Assembly (NCBI RefSeq): GCF_949774925.1
Contig: NZ_OX458932.1
Span: 310,001 to 374,000, forward strand
DNA length: 64,000 nt
DNA from: Candidatus Methylacidiphilum fumarolicum
Lineage (GTDB): Bacteria; Verrucomicrobiota; Verrucomicrobiia; Methylacidiphilales; Methylacidiphilaceae
Direction of reading: 5' to 3'
A program made the position numbers and the translations under genes. Positions within the stretch are counted from its first letter, which is position 1; each line of letters begins with the position of its first letter. The notes beneath the pieces were generated by a model. It saw nothing but the letters and a program-made list of their open reading frames with translations. It did not search any database and was not told the origin of the DNA. This document shows positions 27,083-36,144 of this stretch, piece after piece.

Positions 27083-29519
27083 TTTTTTCTTCTGCAGCTA
27101 TGCTCGCAGCTTTTTGGTCTGGAGAAGTAAATTTTTGAGCCCGTTTCGCAAATTGGGATAGCTTTGCTTCAACCTTTCCATTGATACTTTCTGGCGGATA
27201 TTTTCCTTGAGCGTCCCTCTCTCCGGCCGGTATTCCAGTAAGAATTTCCATCGCCTCATCAATTGTTTTCACCGCATATATCTTAAAGAGTCCTTTTTCC
27301 ACAGCTTCCAGTACCTCCTCTTTCAAAACGAGGTGTTGAAGGTTGGACGAGGGGATAATGACCCCATTGTTCCCATCGAATCCCCTGACAGAGCAGGTGT
27401 CAAAGAACCCTTCAATTTTTTCATTCACCCCTCCAATGGCTTGGATTTCTCCAAGCTGATTGATTGACCCGGTAATAGCAATGGATTGATAAATGGGATA
27501 CTCGGAAAGGGCAGAAAGAAGAGCACATAGTTCCGCTGCTGAAGCACTATCCCCTTCTACAAGGGAGTAGGATTGTTCGAAAGCAAGTGTGGCACTTAGC
27601 GATAGAGGTTCCTCTGGCAAATACCTGCCTGCCAGAAGACCAGAAAGAATAAGAACTCCTTTCGAATGGATAGGACCACTTAATTTGACTTCTCTTTCTA
27701 TATCAATGACATGCCCGTTGCCAAATCTAACTCTGGCGGTGATTTTTGTTGGATAGCCAAACATAAAATTCCCCATATCTATTACGGCTAGCCCATTGAC
27801 TTGCCCTACCTTCCTTCCTTTGGTCTCAACGAGTAGGATTTGGCGCTGGATCGACTCTTTTAATTGTTCCTCTACCCGGTTGATCCTTTTATAAGAAGAT
27901 ATAATAGCGGATTGCACATGTCCTGCAGAAATTAATGGAGCATTTTCTTTTTTTCTCCAGTACTCACTTTCTTCTAAAAGATCGAGGATTTTTCGTATAT
28001 TTAGGGAAAATTTCTTTGCATCCTGAGAAAATCTCAAGCTCTGCTTAACAATCAGCCGTAGTGCCGACTTTTCGAGTGGAGCTATGCCCTGGCTTTGGCA
28101 GAGGGAAGCAATTAGTTGACAGTAGGGAAGAAGATTTTGAGGAGAGGCATCGAATTCTTCGCTGAAATCAGCGGTGATTTTGAAGAGGTCTTTGAACTCA
28201 GGGTCAAATTGATAGAGCAGGTAATAGATCAACCGATCACCGATCAGGATAACCTTTAGATTTAAAGGAATAGGTTGTGGTTCTAAGGATACCGTGCTCA
28301 ATAATCCCAAAGCTTCTCCTAAAGGCTCTATTTTAATCTGTTGGCTGCGTAAGGCCCGTTTTAGTCCTTCCCAAGAATAGGGATGAGAAAGAACCCGTAA
28401 AGCATCCACAATAAGATAGCCTCCATTGGAACGGTGTAAGGCTCCCGGACGTATCAGTGTGAAATCAGTGAGGAGGGCGCCCATTTGAGCGATATGTTCA
28501 ATTCGGCCGGTGAGGTTTACAAAGGTAGGATTATCTTCGAAGACGATGGGGATGCCTTTGGATTTAGAATGATCAATGATAACGTTGACCTTATAGCGCC
28601 TAAGAAAATATTCCATCGATTGGCTTGGTCCAGACATACCAGGAATGGGAGGGCCCTCAGATTCCCGAGGCAGACGGAAATTTTCAGCGTTTTTTAAGAC
28701 ATCTTTTTGGATTTCCTCCAGATGAAGTAACACCGCCTCCATTTTTTTGTATTTAGCTTTCAGCTCCTCAAACAAACTGGAAACTAACCCCTGAATATAA
28801 CTCCGGTTGAGTTCTCGCAATTTGTTCTGAGCTTCTTTCCTCCACTTTGGAATCTGTCTGAGAATAGCCGTGAGTTCTTCTTGCAGCTTTCGAATGGCTG
28901 CTTCTATCCTTCTTTTTTCTTCTTCAGGCAACGCGTTGTATTTCTCTGGATCAAGAACTTCTCCCCCCTTAAAAGGAGCAAAAGCAATGCCAGCTGGTGT
29001 CTGCAGAAGGGCGATCCCTTCTTTTTGAGCCCTTTCCCTAAGTTGATTAAGGGCTTCTTCCCGCCGATCAAGAAATTCTTGTTCAATTTCTTGAGCTCTC
29101 GTTCTATATTCGTCGCTTTCAAAGATAGAGGGAATTCCTATCTTCAGATCGTCGACAACTCTAGCCATATCTTCAGCAAATTCTGAAGCTTTCCCAGCTG
29201 CAAACGCTAAGGCTTTGGGCTTGTTTTCCTCTTCAAAATTAAACACGTAACACCAATCAGAAGGCAAAGGCCCCGTTGCAGCGCGTTCTTGCAAAATCTT
29301 TTCTAAAAAAGCTTTTTTACCTATTCCAGGAGGTCCCATGACAAAAATGTTATAACCCGGTTTAGAAACGGATAAGCCAAAGTCAAAGGCATCATAGGCC
29401 CTTTGTTGTCCAATGAAATGGATCCCAACAGGAATCTCTGCGGTTGACTCATAGGGAATGTGTTGAAAATCTAACTGTATGTCTATTTGTTCTCTAGTAA
29501 GGGGGGCTGGTGAAGACAT
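27072..29519 (-). CDS. Lon-type (S16) ATP-dependent protease
   Basis: This 815-aa protein has an AAA part with Walker A GPPGIGKKA (62-70) split by a long helical insertion (about 140-280), then LVDAL-type Walker B near 370. Its C-terminal S16 domain has Ser658 in EGDSASAAEL and Lys701 in GGVNEKIEGFF, the Ser-Lys dyad. The order and insertion match the Lon-like AAA_32/LonB class, not classical LonA, as there is no N-terminal LAN domain. It would degrade proteins in the cytoplasm. A UspA-like gene follows with an 11-base overlap. Confidence 0.88.
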   Translation of the reverse strand: MSSPAPLTREQIDIQLDFQHIPYESTAEIPVGIHFIGQQRAYDAFDFGLSVSKPGYNIFVMGPPGIGKKAFLEKILQERAATGPLPSDWCYVFNFEEENKPKALAFAAGKASEFAEDMARVVDDLKIGIPSIFESDEYRTRAQEIEQEFLDRREEALNQLRERAQKEGIALLQTPAGIAFAPFKGGEVLDPEKYNALPEEEKRRIEAAIRKLQEELTAILRQIPKWRKEAQNKLRELNRSYIQGLVSSLFEELKAKYKKMEAVLLHLEEIQKDVLKNAENFRLPRESEGPPIPGMSGPSQSMEYFLRRYKVNVIIDHSKSKGIPIVFEDNPTFVNLTGRIEHIAQMGALLTDFTLIRPGALHRSNGGYLIVDALRVLSHPYSWEGLKRALRSQQIKIEPLGEALGLLSTVSLEPQPIPLNLKVILIGDRLIYYLLYQFDPEFKDLFKITADFSEEFDASPQNLLPYCQLIASLCQSQGIAPLEKSALRLIVKQSLRFSQDAKKFSLNIRKILDLLEESEYWRKKENAPLISAGHVQSAIISSYKRINRVEEQLKESIQRQILLVETKGRKVGQVNGLAVIDMGNFMFGYPTKITARVRFGNGHVIDIEREVKLSGPIHSKGVLILSGLLAGRYLPEEPLSLSATLAFEQSYSLVEGDSASAAELCALLSALSEYPIYQSIAITGSINQLGEIQAIGGVNEKIEGFFDTCSVRGFDGNNGVIIPSSNLQHLVLKEEVLEAVEKGLFKIYAVKTIDEAMEILTGIPAGERDAQGKYPPESINGKVEAKLSQFAKRAQKFTSPDQKAASIAAEEKNDK

Positions 29520-29623
29520 AATGGCTATTCAATAGATTCAATGCGTGTAAAAGAAAGACAAAAATCATAAAAATTTTTTGCTTTTTACCTTTTCTCGATT
29601 GGTTTTTTTCATTATTAAGTATC

Positions 29624-30034
29624 ATGCTTAAATCAAGAGAAATACAAAAGCTTAGTTTTATCTTTTTTAGTCTTCTTCTTTTGAGCTCGCCGGTTCTAGC
29701 CAAAACGAGTTTTTTTCCTGCTCCGAAGCCGGAACGGCATGGCCCCGGGAGTGTTCGATCAAAACCTCAAATCCTCTCCCTTGTGATAGATGGGAAAACA
29801 GTCCCTGTTGATGTCTGGGTTGACTCTCAGCCTAATTATCCTTACCGGGTTTTGGGATTGATTGAAACCAATAGGCAACGGAAGCATGCGGCCAGGGTGG
29901 CCGTTGAACATGGAGCCGATGGGATCATTTTGCTAAAACGCCAAGAACTCCCTTATGTTCCTAGATGGGTTGGTAGACATCGGGGAACCCTGAGGTTCAG
30001 CGAGTTTCGCTATTGGTGGGCTATAAAAAAATAA
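29624..30034 (+). CDS. small secreted protein of unknown function
   Basis: This 136-aa protein begins with a signal peptide (about residues 1-26, hydrophobic LSFIFFSLLLLSSPVLA). A short basic domain follows with PYRVLGLIETNRQRKHAARVAVEHGADGIIL, which looks like a small alpha/beta fold seen in secreted proteins of unknown role. It is transcribed divergently from the Lon-type gene. No catalytic motif is visible. Confidence 0.6.
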   Translation: MLKSREIQKLSFIFFSLLLLSSPVLAKTSFFPAPKPERHGPGSVRSKPQILSLVIDGKTVPVDVWVDSQPNYPYRVLGLIETNRQRKHAARVAVEHGADGIILLKRQELPYVPRWVGRHRGTLRFSEFRYWWAIKK

Positions 30035-30489
30035 GAAAATCCATTTTGGATCCTGAAAAACACTGTCACCTAAAAAGGCAATAAAGCCAGCAAGCAACCT
30101 CCCTCTATAATTCTTCTTTTTGCTTCATTCTTAACGATAGGTAGCCAAGCTCATCACCAGAGAGGCAAGCTACCCATTCTATTTAAGAAAGAATATAGGC
30201 GTCCCCTTTCGCATCGGAAGCAAGCATTCAAAGCCTTTTTCTTTTTAGAAAATTTTGTTCTTTTGCAACTGCTAGATCAGCTTCTGCTCTGTCTCATTGA
30301 CACCAATTGAGTCTACCTGTCTCTGGGCCTTGAACCTACTGTTAATTATAGGTTCAAAGACTAAAGAGTTTCTTATTTTTTGAAGAATATTAGAAAAAAA
30401 TTAATAATTTTATTTTTATATAAACTTTTTTACAAAATCTATTGATAAAATTTATTGACTTTTATTTTAAAAAAAAAAATTATATTATC
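30035..30489. other. intergenic region upstream of LysR gene
   Basis: About 455 bases with no gene seen. It contains a 9-base inverted repeat at 30330-30357 and becomes very AT-rich from 30360 on, as expected for a promoter region. Confidence 0.45.
30330..30357. promoter_or_regulatory. inverted repeat, possible operator or hairpin
   Basis: TTGAACCTA (30330-30338) and TAGGTTCAA (30349-30357) form a perfect 9-base inverted repeat with a 10-base spacer, about 135 bases upstream of the LysR-type regulator start. No T-run follows, so a terminator is less likely than an operator. Binding is not shown. Confidence 0.35.
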
Positions 30490-31506
30490 ATGGAAAATGA
30501 TAATGACTTTATTTTTCAGAAAATCCAGGGAGCAGATACAGTAGAACTCAATCCGAATCACTTACTGACGCTCTTAAAAGTCATACGAGAAAAAAGTGTT
30601 ACACGGGTAGCGGAGCTCTTAAATCTTGGCCAACCAGCGATTTCTGCTAGGCTTCGGCAACTTAATATGGCTGTCGGCGAGCCTTTATACCGTAGAAAAG
30701 GGCATGAAGTGGTTCTTACTCCTGCTGGCGAAGGGTTAATGGTATTTGCCGTTGCCCTTGAAGAGAATATGAAAAAAGCCGAAGGATATATCCGAAGGTT
30801 AAGAGGATTGTACGCTGGTACCTTGCGTATTGGGGCTACGGTGACTGCGTCTAATTATTATATTCCACTTTCTTTGGTAGAATTTCAAAAAAAGTTCCCA
30901 GGTATTCGTATTTCTGTTGAAACTGCGCCAACGCATGAGCTTTTCCGTAGAATGAGTGATTTGGATTTGGGTTTTGTAGAAGATCCTATTGAGGAGGAAG
31001 TCCCTGAGACTTTTCAAATTAAAAGATGGTGGAAGGATCAGATTGTGTTGATTTACTGGAAGGATCATCCAAAGGCGGACCGGTGGAAAAATGGGGTAAT
31101 GCTAGAAGAACTGATTGATTATCCAATTATATGGAGGGAACCTGAATCGGGAGTAAGGAAAACGATTGAAAGAGAAATAGAAAAAAAGGGATTACGATTT
31201 AAGTTGTGTTTTGAAGTTAGCGGAGCGGATGCGGTAAAGGAAGCGGTCAGAGCAAAGATGGGTATTGGATTTGTAGCTCGGCGTGTACTTGAACATAGCA
31301 ATTCAGATCTTCTCTTTAGTGAGATCAATCCTCCACACGGAGTAGAATGGTGGATAAACATCATTGAGCCTAACGACAAAATGAAAAGTCGTGCCACTCA
31401 AGCGCTTGTGGATCTTTGCATGAAGATGTCCAATAGGATTTCTGAAACTTCCGAGCAGAAAACGAAGAATCATTCACTAAAAAATGCTGTTGGCAAGACT
31501 GCTTAA
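30490..31506 (+). CDS. LysR-type transcriptional regulator
   Basis: The 338-aa protein has the LysR N-terminal helix-turn-helix (LLTLLKVIREKSVTRVAELL... LGQPAISARLRQLN) and a periplasmic-binding-protein-like effector domain starting near residue 90 (GTLRIGATVTAS). I chose ATG 30490; the open frame extends 16 codons upstream through AT-rich DNA. Genes of this class usually regulate a neighbouring operon, but the next gene is an unlinked radical SAM protein, so the target is unknown. Confidence 0.85.
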   Translation: MENDNDFIFQKIQGADTVELNPNHLLTLLKVIREKSVTRVAELLNLGQPAISARLRQLNMAVGEPLYRRKGHEVVLTPAGEGLMVFAVALEENMKKAEGYIRRLRGLYAGTLRIGATVTASNYYIPLSLVEFQKKFPGIRISVETAPTHELFRRMSDLDLGFVEDPIEEEVPETFQIKRWWKDQIVLIYWKDHPKADRWKNGVMLEELIDYPIIWREPESGVRKTIEREIEKKGLRFKLCFEVSGADAVKEAVRAKMGIGFVARRVLEHSNSDLLFSEINPPHGVEWWINIIEPNDKMKSRATQALVDLCMKMSNRISETSEQKTKNHSLKNAVGKTA

Positions 31507-31523
31507 ATGCTAAATAGTAGGAT

Positions 31524-32588
31524 GTGAAAGATACTCCTCTAAAAGTTGAGCGTGGATGGCATGGGAGAGCAGCTCTTTCGAATCCCTCAAACCGATTTGA
31601 TTCGCTCAAGTTAGTCTGGGAAGAGGAATATACAGTAGGTCGGAAGGTACAAAAGACCCTCTTTTATGAAGATCCCACTTCTGAAATTTTATCGTATAAC
31701 AAAAGCCCAGACTTAGGATTTGAAATTAGCCTTAATCCGTATAGAGGCTGTGAACATGGCTGCATTTATTGTTATGCACGACCGACTCATGAGTATTTGG
31801 GTTTTTCTCTAGGGGTAGATTTTGAAAGCAGGATCCTTGTTAAAACACAAGCCCCATTGCTATTGGAAAAAACTCTGCGCTCTCCTAAATGGAAGCCAAG
31901 AGTGGTTATGGTCAGTGGGGTCACCGATTGTTATCAACCTTGCGAGGCCCATTTTAAGTTAACCCGAAGTTGCCTAGAGATATTTCTTAAATATCACAAT
32001 CCAGTCACTCTCATCTCTAAAAGTAGGCTTGTGTGCAGAGATCTGGACATACTGAAAGCTTTAGCAAAAGAAAATCTTCTAAGTGTTTTTCTTTCTATAA
32101 CAACTCTTGATCCAAAATTAGCAGCTATACTGGAGCCGCGAGCAAGCTCTCCTGCTTTGAGACTTGAAACAATCTCCTCTCTGGCTGCCGCGGGCATCCC
32201 CGTGGGGGTAATGGTTGCACCGATTATTCCCGGATTAAATGACTTTGAAATGCCTAAGATTTTGAAGTCAGCTTCCGAAGCTGGAGCTTCCTATGCCGGC
32301 TATTCCCTATTGAGGTTGCCATGGGGGGTGCGTGATCTCTTTTTGGAGTGGCTTGCTTACCATTATCCTGAAAAAAAGGAAAAAATCCTCTGTCGAATCA
32401 AAGAGTTTAGAGAAGGCAAGCTAACAGATAGCCATTTTGGAACAAGGTTTTCTGGGAGCGGTAAAATAGCCGCTGAATTTAGCCAATGGTTTAGTTGTTT
32501 TTTACGCAAAAATAGATTGAACGAAAAACCCATGGCCATTCAACAGCAAAAGCCTGATGCAGAGATGGATTTATTTGAATCCTTATAA
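31524..32588 (+). CDS. radical SAM protein (PA0069/SplB-like family)
   Basis: The 354-aa protein has the radical SAM cluster motif CEHGCIYC (Cys76, 80, 83) in the context NPYRGCEHGCIYCYARPTHE. This is typical of the widespread PA0069/Rv2578c family, related to spore photoproduct lyase. Its reaction is not known. It starts at GTG 31524, 18 bases after the LysR gene. The C-terminal tail (QQKPDAEMDLFESL) is like that of other family members. It may repair DNA, but that is only an inference from distant relatives. Confidence 0.82.
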   Translation: MKDTPLKVERGWHGRAALSNPSNRFDSLKLVWEEEYTVGRKVQKTLFYEDPTSEILSYNKSPDLGFEISLNPYRGCEHGCIYCYARPTHEYLGFSLGVDFESRILVKTQAPLLLEKTLRSPKWKPRVVMVSGVTDCYQPCEAHFKLTRSCLEIFLKYHNPVTLISKSRLVCRDLDILKALAKENLLSVFLSITTLDPKLAAILEPRASSPALRLETISSLAAAGIPVGVMVAPIIPGLNDFEMPKILKSASEAGASYAGYSLLRLPWGVRDLFLEWLAYHYPEKKEKILCRIKEFREGKLTDSHFGTRFSGSGKIAAEFSQWFSCFLRKNRLNEKPMAIQQQKPDAEMDLFESL

Positions 32589-32592
32589 TTTG

Positions 32593-33132
32593 CTGTTCCT
32601 AAAAACCTACTTGGAGACTTGCTTAGGCCTGTCCCAAGTTCGTTCTCTTCGCCTTGTTTTGGACTGGGATCCTCTGGGATTGCCAAGACCGTTACGTTCT
32701 TTGGGGAAGCGGGATAGAATTAGCCTGACCTCTTAACTATCTCCCTCATACGTAAGAAAATTCTTTTTCTTGTAGTTTAGTCCGCTATATTCAAGCCCTC
32801 AGTTGTTCGGCGACCGTTTTGCCAGACAAAACCTTTCCAGCGCTTCCCGCTGATTCTTGAGAACCTCCTTTTGCATGGCGCTGAAGACTTTTGTGTAGAC
32901 GTATGTACGGCGTTCTCATCACATTTTGGCCGATCATACACAGAGAGTCCTTGTGGGGGTATCCCGCCAGTTTGTCTGGGTCCGTTTAGCGAGCAATACT
33001 CCTTCCCACTGCCTTGCGCTACTGCCTGCTTAGGCTCCGACTGATCAGTGCGCCCAACTCCTTCGGCAAATAGATGTTCGCCATGCCTCTTTATGACTAG
33101 ATGGGCATGGCAATAGCAATAACTATCCTTTA
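32593..33132 (-). mobile_element. deleted TnpB-element copy C (inverted, non-autonomous)
   Basis: Read on the minus strand, this matches copies A and B from the left end (near 33132, with CATCTAGTCATAAAGAGGC) to the right end (CTGTTCCTAAAAA at 32593 on the plus strand). The inner part equals that of copy B and lacks the ORF, but carries extra sequence (about 32940-33000) beside the left end. It fills the gap between the radical SAM gene and the Slp gene, starting about 10 bases after the Slp stop. Confidence 0.7.
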
Positions 33133-33142
33133 TTCCGTCTGG

Positions 33143-33697
33143 TTACCACCACCAACCTGGACCCCAGCCCCATCCCCAGCCCCAGCCAGGGCCCCAACCC
33201 CAACCCCAGCCTGGACCCCAGAAATAGCCTGGAGGATAATAATATCCTGGATAATAATAGGATTCTGACCAAAGATGAATCTGAGTGGCTTCAATGACTG
33301 GATAGTTATACGATCTTTTACCGATCACTCCTGGCTGTACGCCACGAACTTTCCCTACAACGGTAATGGCTCTATCTTTGCTGTAGATGGAAGGATCGAG
33401 AAATTTGGATGTAGCTACTAGGAATCTTCCCCCACTACGATCTGTGTCCAGAGGCCTATCAGAGGAACTATCCAAGGGTTTTTGAATGACTTCAATGAGC
33501 GTTATGTTTTTCATGTTTTTTGTTTGAGCGATAGTGCCGCCAAACATAACGACTCGGCCTTTATAGGCCTGAGGATTCCTTAAAAGCTGAGAGAAAGAGG
33601 GCTGACCGCGAGTTTCTTTTTTGACTGTACTTGAAAAGGGACTGCAAGAAATTAAGAAGGCTATGGGAAAAAAAATGAGGAATTTAAGATACTTCAT
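33143..33697 (-). CDS. Slp-family outer-membrane lipoprotein with Gly/Trp-rich tail
   Basis: The 184-aa protein has a lipoprotein signal ending LISC (Cys18) and a Slp-type domain (about 30-145; LLRNPQAYKGRVVMFGGTI, VVGKVRGVQPGVIG). Slp proteins are outer-membrane lipoproteins induced by starvation or acid in enterics. Unusually, the last 40 residues are almost only Tyr, Pro, Gly and Trp, in short GW and GP repeats ending in WWW. Element C starts directly after the stop codon. Confidence 0.78.
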   Translation of the reverse strand: MKYLKFLIFFPIAFLISCSPFSSTVKKETRGQPSFSQLLRNPQAYKGRVVMFGGTIAQTKNMKNITLIEVIQKPLDSSSDRPLDTDRSGGRFLVATSKFLDPSIYSKDRAITVVGKVRGVQPGVIGKRSYNYPVIEATQIHLWSESYYYPGYYYPPGYFWGPGWGWGWGPGWGWGWGWGPGWWW

Positions 33698-33905
33698 TTT
33701 TAATAAAGGATGAACCTTTTTTGAACAAAATTGTTCTACACATCTTTCAAGCGAATGCGCAAGGAAAAAGATCTATAAGCAGAAAAATCTAAAGCTATAG
33801 TCATCCTATCCCCTAGATCATCTCCCTACTCCTAACACATGCTTTGTAAATTTTTAGCAATGGGATTTGTTCTTGGGCTAACTAGCCATTATTATAAAGA
33901 AAAGA

Positions 33906-34292
33906 ATGAAAAAAGTGGGATATTTTCTGATCTTTTTTGCCTTAGTGTGGATTGGTGGAGGTCATTTATTGATTCTTCAGTCCATAGCTTGGAGCAAAAT
34001 GTTTTGTTATTATTCCCAAAAAGATTCTTGGCCTAAAGCCATACAAAAGACATTAGCAGGAAAAGGAAATTGCCAGATATGTGAAAAAATTCCTAGATCT
34101 TTTCATAAGTGGCCTTTTCAGTCTAATCCCACGTCTTCTTTCGAAAAAGAAGTTCTTTTTGTGTCTTCTCTGCTTGTCCTTTTTGGAAAGCATCACTCGT
34201 TGGATTCTTATCTGCCTTATTTAGATTTTTCCTACTTTTCTTCCTATAAGGACTCTCCCCCAACTCCCCCTCCAAAATACCTGTTTGTATAA
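33906..34292 (+). CDS. small membrane-anchored protein of unknown function
   Basis: This 128-aa protein has an N-terminal hydrophobic segment (about 4-24), then a periplasmic part with CQIC (residues 56-59), a pattern seen in small secreted proteins that precede TonB genes. It ends in a Pro-rich tail. An overlapping frame on the same strand (from 33839) is a less likely alternative. It lies about 90 bases before tonB on the same strand. The function is unknown. Confidence 0.5.
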   Translation: MKKVGYFLIFFALVWIGGGHLLILQSIAWSKMFCYYSQKDSWPKAIQKTLAGKGNCQICEKIPRSFHKWPFQSNPTSSFEKEVLFVSSLLVLFGKHHSLDSYLPYLDFSYFSSYKDSPPTPPPKYLFV

Positions 34293-34380
34293 ATATTATT
34301 GAGCATCCACCGCTGCAATGAAACCTTGCAGTTGTCTTCTTTTTTATTTCTTAACAAAAAAAAATAAATGAATCAGTTTT

Positions 34381-35073
34381 ATGATCGCACAGAGGGGCAA
34401 TGAAATTATGGAAATTAGGAAAAAGGGGATTATTGGATTTATTTTCTCGGTTCTGTTGCATGCATTGGTTTTGTTTGGATTTGGATCATTCTTCTATCAG
34501 AAAGCACAGTATGCTATGGGCGGGGCTGTTGGTTATTCACAGGTAGAGCTGGTAGAAGGGGCCTCTGGAAAACCTGAAGAAAAAACGGAACATCCTCAAG
34601 AACCAGTGCAGGATAAAGTGGAAGAAGTGCAGAAGAGAGAAGATTTTTCGTTGCTAGAAAAGAAAAAAGAAGAGACAAAGGCTGCTAGCCCACTTGCTAA
34701 AGCCGCTCCAAATTATGGGAAAGGTACTGTAGGAAAAGGGAAAAACGCAAGAAATCTGGTTCGTGGGAATATAAGTGGAGGAGGGGGGAGTAGTTGTTCT
34801 GCTTCTCCAGATTATCTGCATAATCCTATTCCACCTTATCCTGAAGAATGTCGCTGTCGAGGACAAGAAGGGGTCGTTGTTTTAAAAGTTTGTGTCTCTC
34901 CAGAAGGTAGACCAGTGAGTGTCCAATTGACCAAAAGCTCAGGTTTCCTTCCCATGGATAAATCAGCGTTAGAAACCGTTCAAAGGTGGAAGTTTAATCC
35001 TGCAAAGATGGGAGGCATACCCGTTACTTCTTATGTGATCGTTCCTATAAGATTCAAGCTTGTAAACGATTGA
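34381..35073 (+). CDS. energy transducer TonB
   Basis: The 230-aa protein has one N-terminal membrane helix (about 14-35), a Glu/Lys/Pro-rich linker that spans the periplasm, and a C-terminal TonB domain (about 145-230; NPIPPYPEECR, GVVVLKVCVSPEGRPVSVQL, ALETVQRWKFNPA). TonB passes inner-membrane energy to outer-membrane receptors. Four cysteines in or near the domain (SSCSAS, EECRC, KVCV) are unusual. ExbB/ExbD and a receptor are not adjacent. Met10 (34408) is an alternative start. Confidence 0.86.
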   Translation: MIAQRGNEIMEIRKKGIIGFIFSVLLHALVLFGFGSFFYQKAQYAMGGAVGYSQVELVEGASGKPEEKTEHPQEPVQDKVEEVQKREDFSLLEKKKEETKAASPLAKAAPNYGKGTVGKGKNARNLVRGNISGGGGSSCSASPDYLHNPIPPYPEECRCRGQEGVVVLKVCVSPEGRPVSVQLTKSSGFLPMDKSALETVQRWKFNPAKMGGIPVTSYVIVPIRFKLVND

Positions 35074-35127
35074 TTGCAGCGCATCAAAAAAGCTTTCTCC
35101 GTTTTTTATTCTTTCGTATTGTAAAGT

Positions 35128-36141
35128 ATGAATTTAGAAAAGCTCTTGACGCAATGGAATGATCTTATCCCCACTCTCCAAGCTTTAAACGTTGCCTACC
35201 TTGGGGTAACGACTGGTATTTTTGAAACTTTACATACTCAAGGAAAGCTCTCCATAGAAAGCCTAGAAGAAAAAACCGGAATCGAATCTGAATATTTAAA
35301 GAGATTTTGTATGGCTGCTTATGCTTTTGATTTTCTCGATAAAACAGAAGCTCTCTATTCTCTTGCTCCGCTGGGTCAGCTCTTTGTCGATGAAAATACC
35401 AAGCAGAAGGCGCTTCCGGCTGCTTTTCAATCCGTTTTCTATCCTTTGATGACTTCTCAGATTTTGAAATTTGCCAAAACAGGAGGGCATCTCCATACCT
35501 TTCCGCCATTTGAAGATCCAGGGGTTTTCCCATGGATGTGGGCCATGATGGAACATAAGTTTTCTTCTCTCTTCCTGAATGAAGTGCTTCCCAAGATTCC
35601 TTTCATTGAAGAGATTGATCGGCAGGGAGGGGTTGTGGTGGATATTGGGTGTGGCAATGGTTGGCTTTTAAGAAACCTTGCCAAAAGATTTACAAAACTC
35701 AAAGGGATTGGTATCGATGTAAGCAGAGAGGGAGTGGAGCAAGCACAGGCACTTTCTATAGGGCAAAAAGAAAGGCTACAATTTATTTTTGCAGACTTTT
35801 TTGCATGTTCTTTACCTCCAAAAGTTTCTTTGTTTACTTTTAGCCGTACCCTGCACCACTTGTGGTCAGAGAAAAGTAGGCTCGTTGAAAAATTAGCTGC
35901 CCATCTAGAATCAGATTCGAAGGTTTTGGTTTGGGAACCTCTTTGGCCAGAAAAACTGGATTACCTTAAGCAAGACAAATTGAAACCCATTGCTTTTCAA
36001 AATTTGCATGAAAATGTAGAAGGGAATCGATTGCTTGGAGCCAACGAAATTGAAGGATTTCTTGAAGCATGCGGTTTGTCTGTTCAAAAATTCCAGCTAG
36101 AAAATGGCCTTGATGCAATCTTCGTTGGGACTAAGGGTTGA
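35128..36141 (+). CDS. SAM-dependent O-methyltransferase-like protein
   Basis: The 337-aa protein has a winged-helix dimerisation region (about 1-100; GIFETLHTQGKLSIESLEEKTG) and a class I methyltransferase domain with motif I VVVDIGCGNGWLL (about 168-180). This is the layout of O-methyltransferases acting on small aromatic compounds or tetrapyrrole-like substrates. The substrate is unknown. The gene ends 3 bases before glk, which suggests co-transcription without a clear functional link. Confidence 0.8.
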   Translation: MNLEKLLTQWNDLIPTLQALNVAYLGVTTGIFETLHTQGKLSIESLEEKTGIESEYLKRFCMAAYAFDFLDKTEALYSLAPLGQLFVDENTKQKALPAAFQSVFYPLMTSQILKFAKTGGHLHTFPPFEDPGVFPWMWAMMEHKFSSLFLNEVLPKIPFIEEIDRQGGVVVDIGCGNGWLLRNLAKRFTKLKGIGIDVSREGVEQAQALSIGQKERLQFIFADFFACSLPPKVSLFTFSRTLHHLWSEKSRLVEKLAAHLESDSKVLVWEPLWPEKLDYLKQDKLKPIAFQNLHENVEGNRLLGANEIEGFLEACGLSVQKFQLENGLDAIFVGTKG

Positions 36142-36144
36142 ATC

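Noticed and set aside
33839-34036. 65-codon frame overlapping the small protein gene before tonB
   Set aside because: The other frame (33906-34292) is longer, has a membrane segment and a CxxC pair, and is the better candidate.
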